DNA of 64,000 nucleotides from Acidocella sp. KAb 2-4 (GCF_020567705.1 NZ_JAJDJU010000005.1:1-64000); one strand, 5' to 3'. Positions 9,080-17,511 are shown, counted from the stretch's first letter. The notes: a model not told the origin generated them from the sequence alone. Numbers and translations: made by a program.

Positions 9080-10333
9080 TTAATATTCCACAATCACGAC
9101 GCCGGCGGCGCCCGCCCCGCCCGGCGAGCCCACGGGGGTGCCGCTGGTGGTCATCCCGCCACCACCACCGCCGCCGCCATAGCTGTGGCCGCTGAAGCCC
9201 GACAGCGGCCCGCTCGCCCCACGCCCATTGCCTGGCCCGCCTCCATCGCCACCATGCGAACCCGCCACGATCGCATCCGAGCCGTCGGAGCCGGTCATGT
9301 TCAGCTGCCCGCCCGACGCTGTGCCGCCAGCGCCACCGGCATTGGAGAAGTTCGCCGCCGTGCCGCCATTGCCGCCCACGCCGCCACTGGCCGACATATA
9401 GCCGCCAAAGCTCGACGTCCCGCCCGTGTTGCCATTCTGCGGGCCGGTCGGCGCGGCGCCACCCGCGCCCACGGTCACCGCAATCACCTGCCCCGGCGTG
9501 AGCCCGGTCACGATGCCCTTGGCCCGCCCGCCCGCGCCGCCGCCGCCGCTCGGCATGGTGCTGTGATACCCGCCCGAGCCACCACCGCCGATCACGGTCA
9601 CTTTCACCGTGCTCACGCCATTCGGCACCACGAAATTGCCTGACTGCGTGAACACCTGCATGTTCGCAAACCCAGGCCGCAGCGCGGGCAGCTTATAAGC
9701 CAGAAATGGCGCACCCGGCAGCGTGGCGATATTGGCGGCGGCAATCGCCGTCTGTCCATAATTCACCGTCACCACATACAGCCCCACCCAACCGCTATCC
9801 ACAGCGGGCGTGGTCTGCGTTCCGGCCGAGGCCGCGGCGCCTGGCTTCACCTGCAACTGCACGCGCTGCACGCGCTGGGTGTTCTGCGCGGTGCCCGCAT
9901 TATTCGGCCCCGAATAAGGCTGGCCCGGATTCGCCGCGTTCACATAAGGCAGCACCACCGCCGCCGTATCGGTCTCCGCAAACGCCGCCTCGATCAGGTA
10001 ATTGATGGCCTGCCCCGAGTTCGCCGGCACCGCCAGCATGAAATTCGTTGCCTGCAAGTTGATGCCGGTCTTCACAATCTGGTCGGTCACGTCGGCCGCC
10101 AGCGAGCCATAGGCCGTGGCGTCCAGCGGCGAGAGCTGCGTGATACTGCCCGGCCCCACCACCACGGTCATCGAGGCGGGCGATGTCGGCGTACAAGCCA
10201 GCCCATCCACCACCGTGTTGCTGCCCAGCGTCGCCGCAGTCAGCGCCGCGAGGCCGATCATCGCGTTGCGGTTCGGGTAAAGTATATCCGTATCCAGCGG
10301 GATGCTCCCGGGATAGACAATATTACGATCCAT
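9080..10333 (-). CDS. Tail fibre with C-terminal polyglycine tip domain
   Basis: In the 417-residue protein, the first 220 residues form a mixed domain beginning MDRNIVYPGSIPLDTD. From about residue 230 (QVFTQSGNFVVPNGVSTVKV) the sequence becomes a glycine-rich domain with many short poly-Gly runs ending in GGAGAAGVVIVEY. Polyglycine sandwich domains of this type form the receptor-binding tips of several tailed-phage fibres. It is the first fibre gene after the baseplate set. Confidence 0.75.
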   Translation of the reverse strand: MDRNIVYPGSIPLDTDILYPNRNAMIGLAALTAATLGSNTVVDGLACTPTSPASMTVVVGPGSITQLSPLDATAYGSLAADVTDQIVKTGINLQATNFMLAVPANSGQAINYLIEAAFAETDTAAVVLPYVNAANPGQPYSGPNNAGTAQNTQRVQRVQLQVKPGAAASAGTQTTPAVDSGWVGLYVVTVNYGQTAIAAANIATLPGAPFLAYKLPALRPGFANMQVFTQSGNFVVPNGVSTVKVTVIGGGGSGGYHSTMPSGGGGAGGRAKGIVTGLTPGQVIAVTVGAGGAAPTGPQNGNTGGTSSFGGYMSASGGVGGNGGTAANFSNAGGAGGTASGGQLNMTGSDGSDAIVAGSHGGDGGGPGNGRGASGPLSGFSGHSYGGGGGGGGMTTSGTPVGSPGGAGAAGVVIVEY

Positions 10334-10342
10334 AAACGGTCC

Positions 10343-11002
10343 TCAGTTGGAAATATGCGTCCAGGCGATGCAGGCGACGGGAATCACCGCCGCGATGCTG
10401 GCGTAAATCTCATCGTCGCCGATATTCCCGGCGAACTCCTCGGTAGTGGCATAGGCAAGCAGCCCGGCGCCATACCCGCCGGGCCCCTCATTGTAGCCGC
10501 CCGCATTGCTGATCGGCAGGTCATTCGGCCGATATGCGGTGACGAAAAACTGATACGGCAGATTCATGCTGCCATATCCACCCATCGCGTTATAACCGAG
10601 ATTCACATTATAGCCGCCCGTATCCCCGGCATTCAGCGGCTCAAAAATTTTCGGAATCCGCCCAGTCAATGTCTGCAACGCCTGCGCCAGCCCGGCGCGC
10701 GTCGCCCTCGGCGCCACCAAGTTGGCGCGCAGCCGGGCGCTATACGCTGCGTCCGCCTCCCCCACGCGCCGTGGCAGATTGCCGCCAAAAAAATCCTGCG
10801 CCGCGATGTCGAGAAACACCCCGCTCGCCGTGGCCAGCCGGGCCAGCCCCTTCACTTGCCCGAGCAGCCCATACAGCCCGCTCCAGGACGAGGCCAACCC
10901 GCCCAGCAGCGCATCCAGCACCGGCGAGGCGCTGTCCGAAAACCACCGCCCCGGCAGCACCTGCTTCAGCCGGGCCAGCATATCGCTCGTATCGCCAATC
11001 AT
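10343..11002 (-). CDS. Baseplate/tail protein, P2 gpI-like
   Basis: The 219-residue product lies directly after the J-like gene, where P2 carries gene I. Early residues (MLARLKQVLPGRWFSD, SGVFLDIAAQDFFGG, DAAYSARLRANL) are typical of the phage protein that links baseplate wedge and fibre. The C-terminal third is rich in Gly, Tyr and Asn. Assignment rests mainly on order and on the SGLYGLLGQVKGLARL-type helical start. Confidence 0.65.
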   Translation of the reverse strand: MIGDTSDMLARLKQVLPGRWFSDSASPVLDALLGGLASSWSGLYGLLGQVKGLARLATASGVFLDIAAQDFFGGNLPRRVGEADAAYSARLRANLVAPRATRAGLAQALQTLTGRIPKIFEPLNAGDTGGYNVNLGYNAMGGYGSMNLPYQFFVTAYRPNDLPISNAGGYNEGPGGYGAGLLAYATTEEFAGNIGDDEIYASIAAVIPVACIAWTHISN

Positions 11003-11003
11003 C

Positions 11004-12128
11004 TCAGGCCACCGTCACCGTGCCAGCGCGCACCGCGCCGAATAGCGGCGGCACCAAATCCACCGCGCCGCCGTTCAGCAACAAGGTGGAGATGTTCGTC
11101 ACAGCACCCGAGGCGTCATAAGCCAGCTGCGCCAGCCGCGTGTAGCTCAACGTTGCCCCCACCGGCAGCGCGGCAATATAGTTTTCAAGCGCCGCCGCCA
11201 CGCGCGCGATCGCTGCCGCATGCACTGCGGAATTGGCCGTCACCAGCGTCAGCGCCACATTCGCCGGCACCACCACCGGCCCTTGCACCGCAAAACTGCT
11301 GCCCACCGGGCGCACCGCGTTCACCGCCTGCTGCACCGTAGCCAGCAGGCTGGCCGGCGGATTACCAGTGCCGTCATCCACCGTCACCACAAAATGCCCC
11401 ATCTGCGTGGCCCCGGCCTGATTGATGTTTTCGGTGATGACGAAGCTCAACCCCTGCTGAATGGCCGCAATCGCGCTGCCGATCGCCTGCGCCGTCGCCC
11501 GACTCAAACTCGCCAGATAATTGCCAAACCTGGCACGGAACGCGGCGTCGCTCTCCGCATCCATGCCGCCGGTCAAGGCCAGCGCATTGCTCACAACGTC
11601 CACCCCGGCAATCGCGCTGTTCACCACAGAAATCGCGTCCGGCTGCACATTCCCCGCGCTACCCGGCACCAGCGCCGCCACGGTCGCGGTCACGCTGGCG
11701 ATCCCCGCCGCCAACTGATAACCATTGTTCGCGGCGCTATACGCGGCATTGCCCGCATCCGCCACCACAACGAAACCCTGCCCATTGCCAACAGCAGAAA
11801 CCTGCGTGCCCACCGGCACCAGCGCCGCCACGCTGGGTGTGAAGCGCGAAAACGTCACCTGCCCGCTCGCCGCCACCGCAGGCAGCCGCGTGAAGCCAAA
11901 ATCCGCGCCAAAACTGTCACAATCAGCGCCCGTGCTGGTCGCCAGCCTGGTGGTCGCCAACACCTGCACGATCAGCCATTGAAGCCACAGCGCTACCGAC
12001 GCGTTGGCCTCCAAAATCGCGCGCAGCACCGAGCCCACGGTCAAATCCAGCAGGCTTGCCGCCGCGCCCTGCACGGCAGCCGCCATCCCCTCCACCAGCG
12101 TGGAGAAATTCTGAAGCGTTAATTTCAT
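11004..12128 (-). CDS. Baseplate assembly protein J-like
   Basis: The 374-residue protein has the gpJ/gp47 architecture. A helical N-terminus (LTVGSVLRAILEANASVALW) is followed by a beta domain with GQVTFSR...VPVGTQVSA and a repeated A(L)VPGSAGNVQPDAI motif. A GGMDAESDAAFRARFGNYLASLSR segment, read from about residue 185, leads into a C-terminal domain with VDDGTGNPPASLLATVQQAV. It builds the outer rim of the contractile-tail baseplate. Its neighbours, the gp25-like protein and gpI-like protein, are the usual partners. Confidence 0.9.
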   Translation of the reverse strand: MKLTLQNFSTLVEGMAAAVQGAAASLLDLTVGSVLRAILEANASVALWLQWLIVQVLATTRLATSTGADCDSFGADFGFTRLPAVAASGQVTFSRFTPSVAALVPVGTQVSAVGNGQGFVVVADAGNAAYSAANNGYQLAAGIASVTATVAALVPGSAGNVQPDAISVVNSAIAGVDVVSNALALTGGMDAESDAAFRARFGNYLASLSRATAQAIGSAIAAIQQGLSFVITENINQAGATQMGHFVVTVDDGTGNPPASLLATVQQAVNAVRPVGSSFAVQGPVVVPANVALTLVTANSAVHAAAIARVAAALENYIAALPVGATLSYTRLAQLAYDASGAVTNISTLLLNGGAVDLVPPLFGAVRAGTVTVA

Positions 12129-12134
12129 TTGATC

Positions 12135-12497
12135 CTACAGCGAAAACGTAAGTGCCGAGGTTTCGCCCGCCGCCGCATCCGTATAGTTCAGCGACAGATT
12201 CACCGTTCCATCCGCCTGCGCCGCCACGGTCACGCGCGGCGCCGGGCTGGCCGCCACCGCGGCTTCGCGCAAGACCTGTGTGCGCGCCACCCCTGCGATC
12301 GCCGCCGGCGCGCCAGGCTGCCCGACATACTGCCCAAGTCCGGCGCCATAACTGAGCTGCCAGATGTAATCTCCAGGGTTGGTCAATAACCGCCGCAGCA
12401 CACGCTGCTGCGTCAGCGCCGCGCCGTCACTCAGCAACAAATCCCCGGTGGGCCCCACCGCCAAGTCACCGCCAAACTGCAAGGCTAGATCTGCCAT
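12135..12497 (-). CDS. Baseplate wedge protein, gp25/gpW-like
   Basis: The 120-residue product matches the gp25 lysozyme-like wedge family: a short N-terminal strand with DLLLSDG, then RVLRRLLTNPGDYIWQLSYGAGLGQYVGQ. It joins the sheath to the baseplate rim in contractile tails. The start ATG overlaps the V-gene stop by one base (TAATG), implying translational coupling. Confidence 0.88.
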   Translation of the reverse strand: MADLALQFGGDLAVGPTGDLLLSDGAALTQQRVLRRLLTNPGDYIWQLSYGAGLGQYVGQPGAPAAIAGVARTQVLREAAVAASPAPRVTVAAQADGTVNLSLNYTDAAAGETSALTFSL

Positions 12498-13042
12498 TAT
12501 ACAATCTCCGACGGTCCACCCGTCATTCCGCCCGTCGCATCCGCGTGCTGGTGCTGGTCATAGGCCGTGCGCAGCGCCGCCAGCGTGCCATGGGCGCCGT
12601 TCTGGTCCGAGATATTCCCGCTCACCACCAAATCGCCTGCAATCCTCACCGTGCTCGCCTGCAACGCGATCGTGCCGTCATTCAGCAGCTTCACGAAACT
12701 GCCGCTCTGGTGACGCAGCCACAGCTCTCCAGCCGGGGCCGGCATCGGCGCATCCACCGCCGACCACACCGCCCCCAGCACCACGCCATGCTCCGCGTCG
12801 CCTTCCTGCGCCACCACCAGCACTTGCGCGCCGGGCGTCAACGGCGCCGCAAACCCCCATCCCGCCCCCACCCAGGGCGAGATCACCGGCAACCATCCGG
12901 TCAGCACGTTCTCCGGCTGGATCAGCACCCGCGCCGCATAGGCATTCGGATCAAAGCTCGACACCAGCCCGAACCGCGCCACACCGCCCTGGCCATCCAG
13001 CCCGGCGGCCTTCGCCTTCACCATGTTCCAGAACTGATCCAT
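12497..13042 (-). CDS. Baseplate spike protein, gpV-like
   Basis: The 181-residue product resembles P2 gpV. An OB-fold N-terminus (ARFGLVSSFDPNAYAARVLI, then LPVISPWVGAGWGFAAPLTPG) is followed by QVLVVAQEGDAEHGVVLGAV. A C-terminal beta-helical stretch (LWLRHQSGSFVKLLNDGTIAL) ends near HQHADATGG. The HQH pair fits the iron-binding HxH motif at the tip of gpV-type spikes. It would pierce the outer membrane upon sheath contraction. Confidence 0.87.
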   Translation of the reverse strand: MDQFWNMVKAKAAGLDGQGGVARFGLVSSFDPNAYAARVLIQPENVLTGWLPVISPWVGAGWGFAAPLTPGAQVLVVAQEGDAEHGVVLGAVWSAVDAPMPAPAGELWLRHQSGSFVKLLNDGTIALQASTVRIAGDLVVSGNISDQNGAHGTLAALRTAYDQHQHADATGGMTGGPSEIV

Positions 13043-13050
13043 GCGCCTTC

Positions 13051-14022
13051 CTAATTCACGGCATAGGCCGTCACCTGCTGTTCAAATCCGCGCGCCTCAA
13101 TCAGCCGCCGCGTTACCCCCGCCACTGCATAGCTCTGGTCGAGTGCCGATCCGGTCCCCGCGAGCGCCAGCGTCATGCCCGGCCGCAACGTCACGTCGCC
13201 AGGCATGGTGGCGCTCATCACCACTTGGTGCTGCCCCAGCGCCGCCAATTGCGCCGCCGCCGCCGCCGTCGCCTGCGCGGCGGTCAGATTCGGCCGCACC
13301 AGCGTCGTGCCCGCTCCCGTACCCTGGCTTTGCGACACCACCGCCTTGTTGCGGCTGTTCCACGATTTTACCGTCACCGCCCCCGGCAACACATTGATCA
13401 CGTCGAACGTGAGCGCCGAGAAATTCGCCGGCGTCACCAGCATCGGCACGCCCTGCGGCCAGGGGCCGAAATTCAGCACCTCGCCACTCACCCAGGCGGC
13501 AAACCCCTCCGTCTGCGCCAGTTGCACCAGCAGGCCCCATTCCGTGGTGCTGCGCGCATGCAGGGCGAGCGCGCTACGCGCATGGTCCAGCTCATAATAC
13601 TGGCCCACCGGCGTCGAGGTGGCAGTCACATTCGCCGCCAACCCGTGCCGCCCCGCCAGCGTTTCCGCAATCTCGCTCGCCGTCTGATTGGCAAAGGTCT
13701 CGGCTATTTCGGCATCAATCAGTCGCGCCGCGAGATCCCGCCCCGCCAGCACCACCTCATTCCGCGCCACATCAAGCCGCACATGATCCAGTTGCCCGAC
13801 CAGAAGCGGTACAAAACCAACGCCATCCGCCGCCACCTCCAGCGTTACATCCTGCTTGCCCAGCGCGGCGAAATAGCCAATCTGCCCGGCCAGCGCGCAG
13901 ATCACGCTGAATCGATCCGCCGCGAAATAGCCCACCGACTCCACTTCCACCGCCACCACGCCCGCCACTGGCATCCCGCCAATGCTAAGCCGCACAAGCG
14001 GCGTCTCAGCTGACAACGCCAC
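13051..14022 (-). CDS. Baseplate hub protein, late control D-like
   Basis: The 323-residue product matches the gpD/gp27-type hub that caps the tube and seats the spike. Supporting segments are VAVEVESVGYFAADRFSVIC near the start, VLAGRDLAARLIDAEIAETF, and SALALHARSTTEWGLLVQLA in the middle. The annotated start is GTG 14022, inside the X gene. A TTG two codons later, spaced 6 bases from a GGGAGG site, is an alternative start. Confidence 0.85.
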   Translation of the reverse strand: MALSAETPLVRLSIGGMPVAGVVAVEVESVGYFAADRFSVICALAGQIGYFAALGKQDVTLEVAADGVGFVPLLVGQLDHVRLDVARNEVVLAGRDLAARLIDAEIAETFANQTASEIAETLAGRHGLAANVTATSTPVGQYYELDHARSALALHARSTTEWGLLVQLAQTEGFAAWVSGEVLNFGPWPQGVPMLVTPANFSALTFDVINVLPGAVTVKSWNSRNKAVVSQSQGTGAGTTLVRPNLTAAQATAAAAAQLAALGQHQVVMSATMPGDVTLRPGMTLALAGTGSALDQSYAVAGVTRRLIEARGFEQQVTAYAVN

Positions 14023-14194
14023 CTCCCGCCGCCGAATCGACAGGCGGAATCACCAGCGTCATCACCCCGCTTAACACCGGATCAGACAATTGATTCGCCT
14101 GCGCGATCCTGATCCACTGCGTCGCGTCATTCAGATATTTCGCCGCCAGCGCGAATAAATTGCCACCGGCGACCACCACGATCCTATTCGTCAT
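14006..14194 (-). CDS. Tail protein X-like, LysM-type
   Basis: The 62-residue protein has the LysM-like pattern of P2 gpX: GGNLFALAAKYLNDATQWIR, then ANQLSDPVLSGVMTLVIP. It probably acts at the tail-hub junction. It overlaps the upstream gene by 4 bases and the D-like gene by 17, so the three are translationally linked. Confidence 0.85.
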   Translation of the reverse strand: MTNRIVVVAGGNLFALAAKYLNDATQWIRIAQANQLSDPVLSGVMTLVIPPVDSAAGGGVVS

Positions 14195-14879
14195 GCCGCT
14201 GCCATTCCCAGATTCACCACCGCCCGGTTGACATAGCCGCGCAGAGCCCCCGCTGCCGCGAGCTGCGCCGCACCGGCATTCATCCCGTTAATAACGCTAA
14301 CAGCGTCACCCGCATCGCTCGTCCGATCCAACACCCAGGCGCCGCCAATCACCACGGCGCCGGCATCGCTCATAACGCTTTCCACCGCCGCCTGCGCCGC
14401 CGCATATCCGGTCACACTCCCCGTTCCCAGCCCCAGCAGCGACACACCAGCCTGCGCCGCAAACCCACCCGCCGTCCCCAGATCCGCCGCCACCAGCGAC
14501 GCCACCGGCGCCACCACCGCACTCATCTCGTCGTTAACAACAATGCAGACAATTTCGAACGGAATCAAATTCGCCTTGCGGTATTCAGCGGCAAAACGCT
14601 GCACGATCACTTGATAGGCAAAACTGTCCCACACCAGCGGCAGCGTCGCCCCCGCCGCCCGCGCCGCGTCCAACAACTGCGCCCGCGCCGCCGCATCCCC
14701 CCCGAGAAGATACCCGAGAAGGTGATCACCCCCTCATCCACACCCAGCACCTGCACCGCCCGGCCGCCGCCAAGCAGTTCCTGCACCGCCACCCTCTGCC
14801 GACCGCCGAAACCGATCGCCTCCGGCACCTCCATGTCGCGGAAGGCGACACCGCCCAGCGTCAAAGTCACCTTGCTCAT
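14191..14879 (-). CDS. GpU-like tail protein interrupted by a -1 frame change
   Basis: The first frame (ATG 14879, MSKVTLTLGGVAFRDMEV) reads 61 sensible residues, up to VITFSGIFSGG, and then turns into Arg-rich noise ending at 14607. From the same point the -1 frame reads on sensibly as DAAARAQLLDAARAAGATLP and ends at 14191. A slip at the G-run 14697-14703 gives a coherent protein of about 229 residues. Residues about 50-130 resemble P2 GpU, where EKITLAGVL is followed by a short linker and a beta repeat. The Ala/Gly-rich C-terminal 110 residues are an extension I do not recognise. Either a programmed shift or a real frameshift mutation fits. It occupies the slot just before X. Confidence 0.7.
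14697..14703 (-). other. Slippery heptamer G GGG GGG in the GpU-like gene
   Basis: On the minus strand the zero-frame reading is TCG GGG GGG ATG. The seven G residues form an X XXY YYZ heptamer at exactly the point where the coding signal moves to the -1 frame (GAT GCG GCG). Whether the ribosome uses it or the gene is broken cannot be settled from the sequence. Confidence 0.55.
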
Positions 14880-14900
14880 CGCGCTACCTTCTCTACCGCC

Positions 14901-15370
14901 TCAACTTTCGGTCCAGCGCAGGCTATGCCAGTCGAAATTCAAACCAGCCATGGTGCCAAACACAACCACATGCGCGATGCGCTCGGCATCATCAAGGCCG
15001 AACGCCACCTCATACGGCACCCCGCAACTGACAAGATACAAACAATCCACCAGCCCGGGGTGCCGGCTCAGTTTCCCGCTTCAGCCACCACGTCGCGCCC
15101 GGCTTCGGCGGTGAGATACGCGCCCACTGCCTCCACACCGTCCTCGCCAAGCCGTTCCAGCGCCGCCTCAATCCCCGCCTCATTGGCCGGAAACGGCACT
15201 GGAACATCGTCAATCATGGCGACGCTGGCGGCGAGTTTCGCCAAGCCATAATAGGCCCGGTTCTCCGAAAGCTCCGGCCCCAGCGCCTTGAACAAGCGCA
15301 GCTGGTCCACGATGCCGACCCGCCGCAGCCCGATCCGCCGCCCCACCTTATCCGTGACGTCCCCGTCCAT
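14901..15370 (-). CDS. Tail assembly chaperone, frameshifted long form (E+E'-like)
   Basis: A -1 shift at the heptamer 15071-15077 joins the 100-residue chaperone to a 56-residue extension. The extension starts LSRHPGLVDCLYLVSCGVPY and ends at the TGA 14901-14903. It has coherent hydrophobic and acidic patterning (EVAFGLDDAERIAHVVVFG) and a Trp-rich end. This mirrors lambda G/GT and P2 E/E', in which both forms chaperone the tape measure during tail assembly. The extension has no start codon of its own with a ribosome site, which supports expression by frameshift only. Confidence 0.8.
15068..15370 (-). CDS. Tail assembly chaperone, short form (E-like)
   Basis: The 100-residue protein is predicted helical, starting MDGDVTDKVGRRIGLRRVG, with ALERLGEDGVEAVGAYLTAE near the end. 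Size, position after the tube gene and the terminal slippery site identify it as the short chaperone. The start ATG 15370 overlaps the tube stop (TGATG). An adjacent GTG at 15373 is also possible. Confidence 0.75.
   Translation of the reverse strand: MDGDVTDKVGRRIGLRRVGIVDQLRLFKALGPELSENRAYYGLAKLAASVAMIDDVPVPFPANEAGIEAALERLGEDGVEAVGAYLTAEAGRDVVAEAGN
15071..15077 (-). other. Programmed -1 frameshift site GGGAAAC
   Basis: The heptamer reads G GGA AAC in the chaperone frame and lies directly before its TGA stop. It satisfies the X XXY YYZ rule and differs by one base from the lambda G/GT site GGGAAAG. The -1 frame then stays open for 56 codons. Confidence 0.82.
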
Positions 15371-15798
15371 CACACCCGCTTCCGGCTGGAGGCGAAAAAA
15401 TCGAGCCTCTGCGTCACCGCCGCGTCACCGCGATATGCCCCCGCCGAGGTCAGCTTGAACACAACGCCGCTGAACTGATAAGTCGATACCGACCCGTCGG
15501 TTTCATTAACATATTGATACAGCGCGCCGCCCTGGATGCTCTGCCCGGCGAGATAAGCCTGCTCGATCTGCGCGATGAAGTCATCCACCGCCGATGAACC
15601 GCGGTCCAAACTGAAACTTCCGCTCCAGCCCTTTGGCAGTTCCGCGCCGAGCTGCACGCCATCCAGCCGGTCCACCCTCACCGTGGCAGTCATCTGCTGC
15701 GCCTCAAATCCGGTCACATGCGCCAGATCCACCCGCCCAAACGGCCCCATCACCACGAGCTGGCAATCGCTGCCAACCGTGAATGTATTATACGGCAT
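15370..15798 (-). CDS. Tail tube protein
   Basis: The 142-residue protein is beta-rich with one helix, as in phage tube proteins: VGSDCQLVVMGPFGRVDLAHV, then PKGWSGSFSLDRGSSAVDDF. It ends in a strand pair, YQFSGVVFKLTSAGAYRG and VTQRLDFFASSR. It lies 16 bases after the sheath gene, the normal tube position, and would polymerise as stacked hexamers inside the sheath. Confidence 0.87.
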   Translation of the reverse strand: MPYNTFTVGSDCQLVVMGPFGRVDLAHVTGFEAQQMTATVRVDRLDGVQLGAELPKGWSGSFSLDRGSSAVDDFIAQIEQAYLAGQSIQGGALYQYVNETDGSVSTYQFSGVVFKLTSAGAYRGDAAVTQRLDFFASSRKRV

Positions 15799-15814
15799 CT
15801 TTCTGCATCCTCAC

Positions 15815-17368
15815 TCAGTTGGTGACGGAAACGGTCTGTGCGCTCACCTGCACCGTCTGCCCGCCCTGCACATTCACGATGAATTTCTCATTGATCGCCT
15901 GGTAGCGCACCTGCACATCCGCCTGCACATAGCCCAGCGCCGTGCGGCTCGCCGGATTATTGCTGGCATCGCACACCACGGCAAAAGGCAGGCTGCCATC
16001 GGCGCTGCCCAGCAGCCCCTGCGCGAGCAATCCATTCAAGAATGCCAAGAGCGTACCACGTATATTCTGGAACAGCGTGGCGTTCACCACCCGCCCCACA
16101 TACTGCCCCATACCGGCCGACAGCGTCGCGGCGATGTAATTGGTCAGGCGCGTATAATTATCGCCATTGACCGCCGCGTTCGACGACGAATTATGCCCGC
16201 CGCGCACCCCCCAATACGCGCCGCCCGGCTGCGGATTGGCGATCACGTCAACCCCCGCCCCCAGCAGCACGGCGAGATCCGCGCTCGCATAGGTCGTCAC
16301 CGTACCACCGCCCGGCTGGCCCGATTTCTGCGTCCCGATCACGCCATAAAGCGGTTTGTTCAGCGAGGATTGTTCCGGTGAGAGATTCGCCAACCGCCCC
16401 GCTACAAACCCTTGCGGCGACACCAGCCGCGTCATCGCATTGGCCTGGTCAAACCAATATACCCAGTCGCCAAACATCAGCTTCGCGGCATAGCTGTCGA
16501 TCCCCGCCTGCGCCTTCACCTTCACCGCGTTGGCGATGGTGTCGCCCGCCGGTCCGGTCAGAATCATATACACGCTCTCCGACAAGCCGAATTGCGTCTG
16601 CACACTCCACTGCGTCGAGTTATCCGCATCCGCCAGCAGCGCGATTGCACAGCCCTGCCCACGCAGCGCATACATGCCCGCGCGCGGCAGCGCATCGCTG
16701 CCGACCAGCATGGCGGCATTCACCCCCGTCGCGCCATCCAGGCCCGGATTCCCGGAAGCGAACAGAAACACCCCGGCCACCGGCGTGGCAGTGCCGCCCA
16801 ACCCGCCCGCCACCACCAGCTGCGACGGCCCGCGCAGCGCGCCATTGCCATTGTTCACGGCGTTGGCGAGATTGGTCCAAAACGCAAGACCAGTCCCGGT
16901 GATATTGTCAAAAATCTCGGGGCTCAGCCCAGGCATGGCGATGGTCAGCCGCCAGCTATTCGCCGCCGATCCCGGCGAAAAGGTCAGGCTCAACCGGTTG
17001 CCAAGGCTGCCCGTATACATGGCGGTAAACGTGATCGCGCCCAGCACGCCCAGCGACGCCGCGGTATCCGTCCCATCGGTCACGCGCACGCATCGGAAAT
17101 TCGCCGCCCCCTGCTGCACGGCGGTCGCCACCTGCGTTCCCATGTCATATTTGCGCGCCATCACCGGGCCGAAGCTCGCGGCATAATCGCTCATGCTGCC
17201 AATAATCGTCGGCTCACCCACCGGCCCCCAGCTCGCGGTGCCGACCACGCCCATCACATCCGTCGGCACGCCATTCATCAACAAAGACTGCGGCGGCACG
17301 ATCTGCACATAAAGGTCGGGAACAATCAGCGCGGTGGTGTTCAGCGCGCCCTGCTGCACAATCGGCAT
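15815..17368 (-). CDS. Contractile tail sheath protein
   Basis: The 517-residue protein has the sheath family layout. The N-terminal arm is followed by VGTASWGPVGEPTIIGSMSD, and a central variable domain contains NRLSLTFSPGSAANSWRLTI. The conserved C-terminal part has VYWFDQANAMTRLVSPQGFV, GVDVIANPQPGGAYWGVRGG, and a final beta strand VRYQAINEKFIVNVQGGQTV. Its presence makes the element a contractile-tail (myovirus-type) phage. Confidence 0.94.
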   Translation of the reverse strand: MPIVQQGALNTTALIVPDLYVQIVPPQSLLMNGVPTDVMGVVGTASWGPVGEPTIIGSMSDYAASFGPVMARKYDMGTQVATAVQQGAANFRCVRVTDGTDTAASLGVLGAITFTAMYTGSLGNRLSLTFSPGSAANSWRLTIAMPGLSPEIFDNITGTGLAFWTNLANAVNNGNGALRGPSQLVVAGGLGGTATPVAGVFLFASGNPGLDGATGVNAAMLVGSDALPRAGMYALRGQGCAIALLADADNSTQWSVQTQFGLSESVYMILTGPAGDTIANAVKVKAQAGIDSYAAKLMFGDWVYWFDQANAMTRLVSPQGFVAGRLANLSPEQSSLNKPLYGVIGTQKSGQPGGGTVTTYASADLAVLLGAGVDVIANPQPGGAYWGVRGGHNSSSNAAVNGDNYTRLTNYIAATLSAGMGQYVGRVVNATLFQNIRGTLLAFLNGLLAQGLLGSADGSLPFAVVCDASNNPASRTALGYVQADVQVRYQAINEKFIVNVQGGQTVQVSAQTVSVTN

Positions 17369-17370
17369 GG

Positions 17371-17511
17371 TCAGCCCCCCTTCGCCATCACGCGCACAAC
17401 AAAACCGGCCTCATTCCCCGCCAGAATCGTCTTCACCGCCGCCGCATCGGTAATCAGCTCACCCCGCTGATACCCGGCAAAGGGCTTCAGCACCACCAAA
17501 TGAAATGTCAT
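17371..17511 (-). CDS. Very small phage protein upstream of sheath
   Basis: A 46-residue frame starts at ATG 17511 behind a GAGGG site and stops 2 bases before the sheath start. It begins MTFHLVVLKPFAGYQRGELI and contains ITDAAAVKTILAGNEAGFVV. Many contractile phages carry a short protein at this place (DUF2635-like in Mu relatives). The tight spacing and good ribosome site make it credible as a gene. Function unknown. Confidence 0.72.
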   Translation of the reverse strand: MTFHLVVLKPFAGYQRGELITDAAAVKTILAGNEAGFVVRVMAKGG

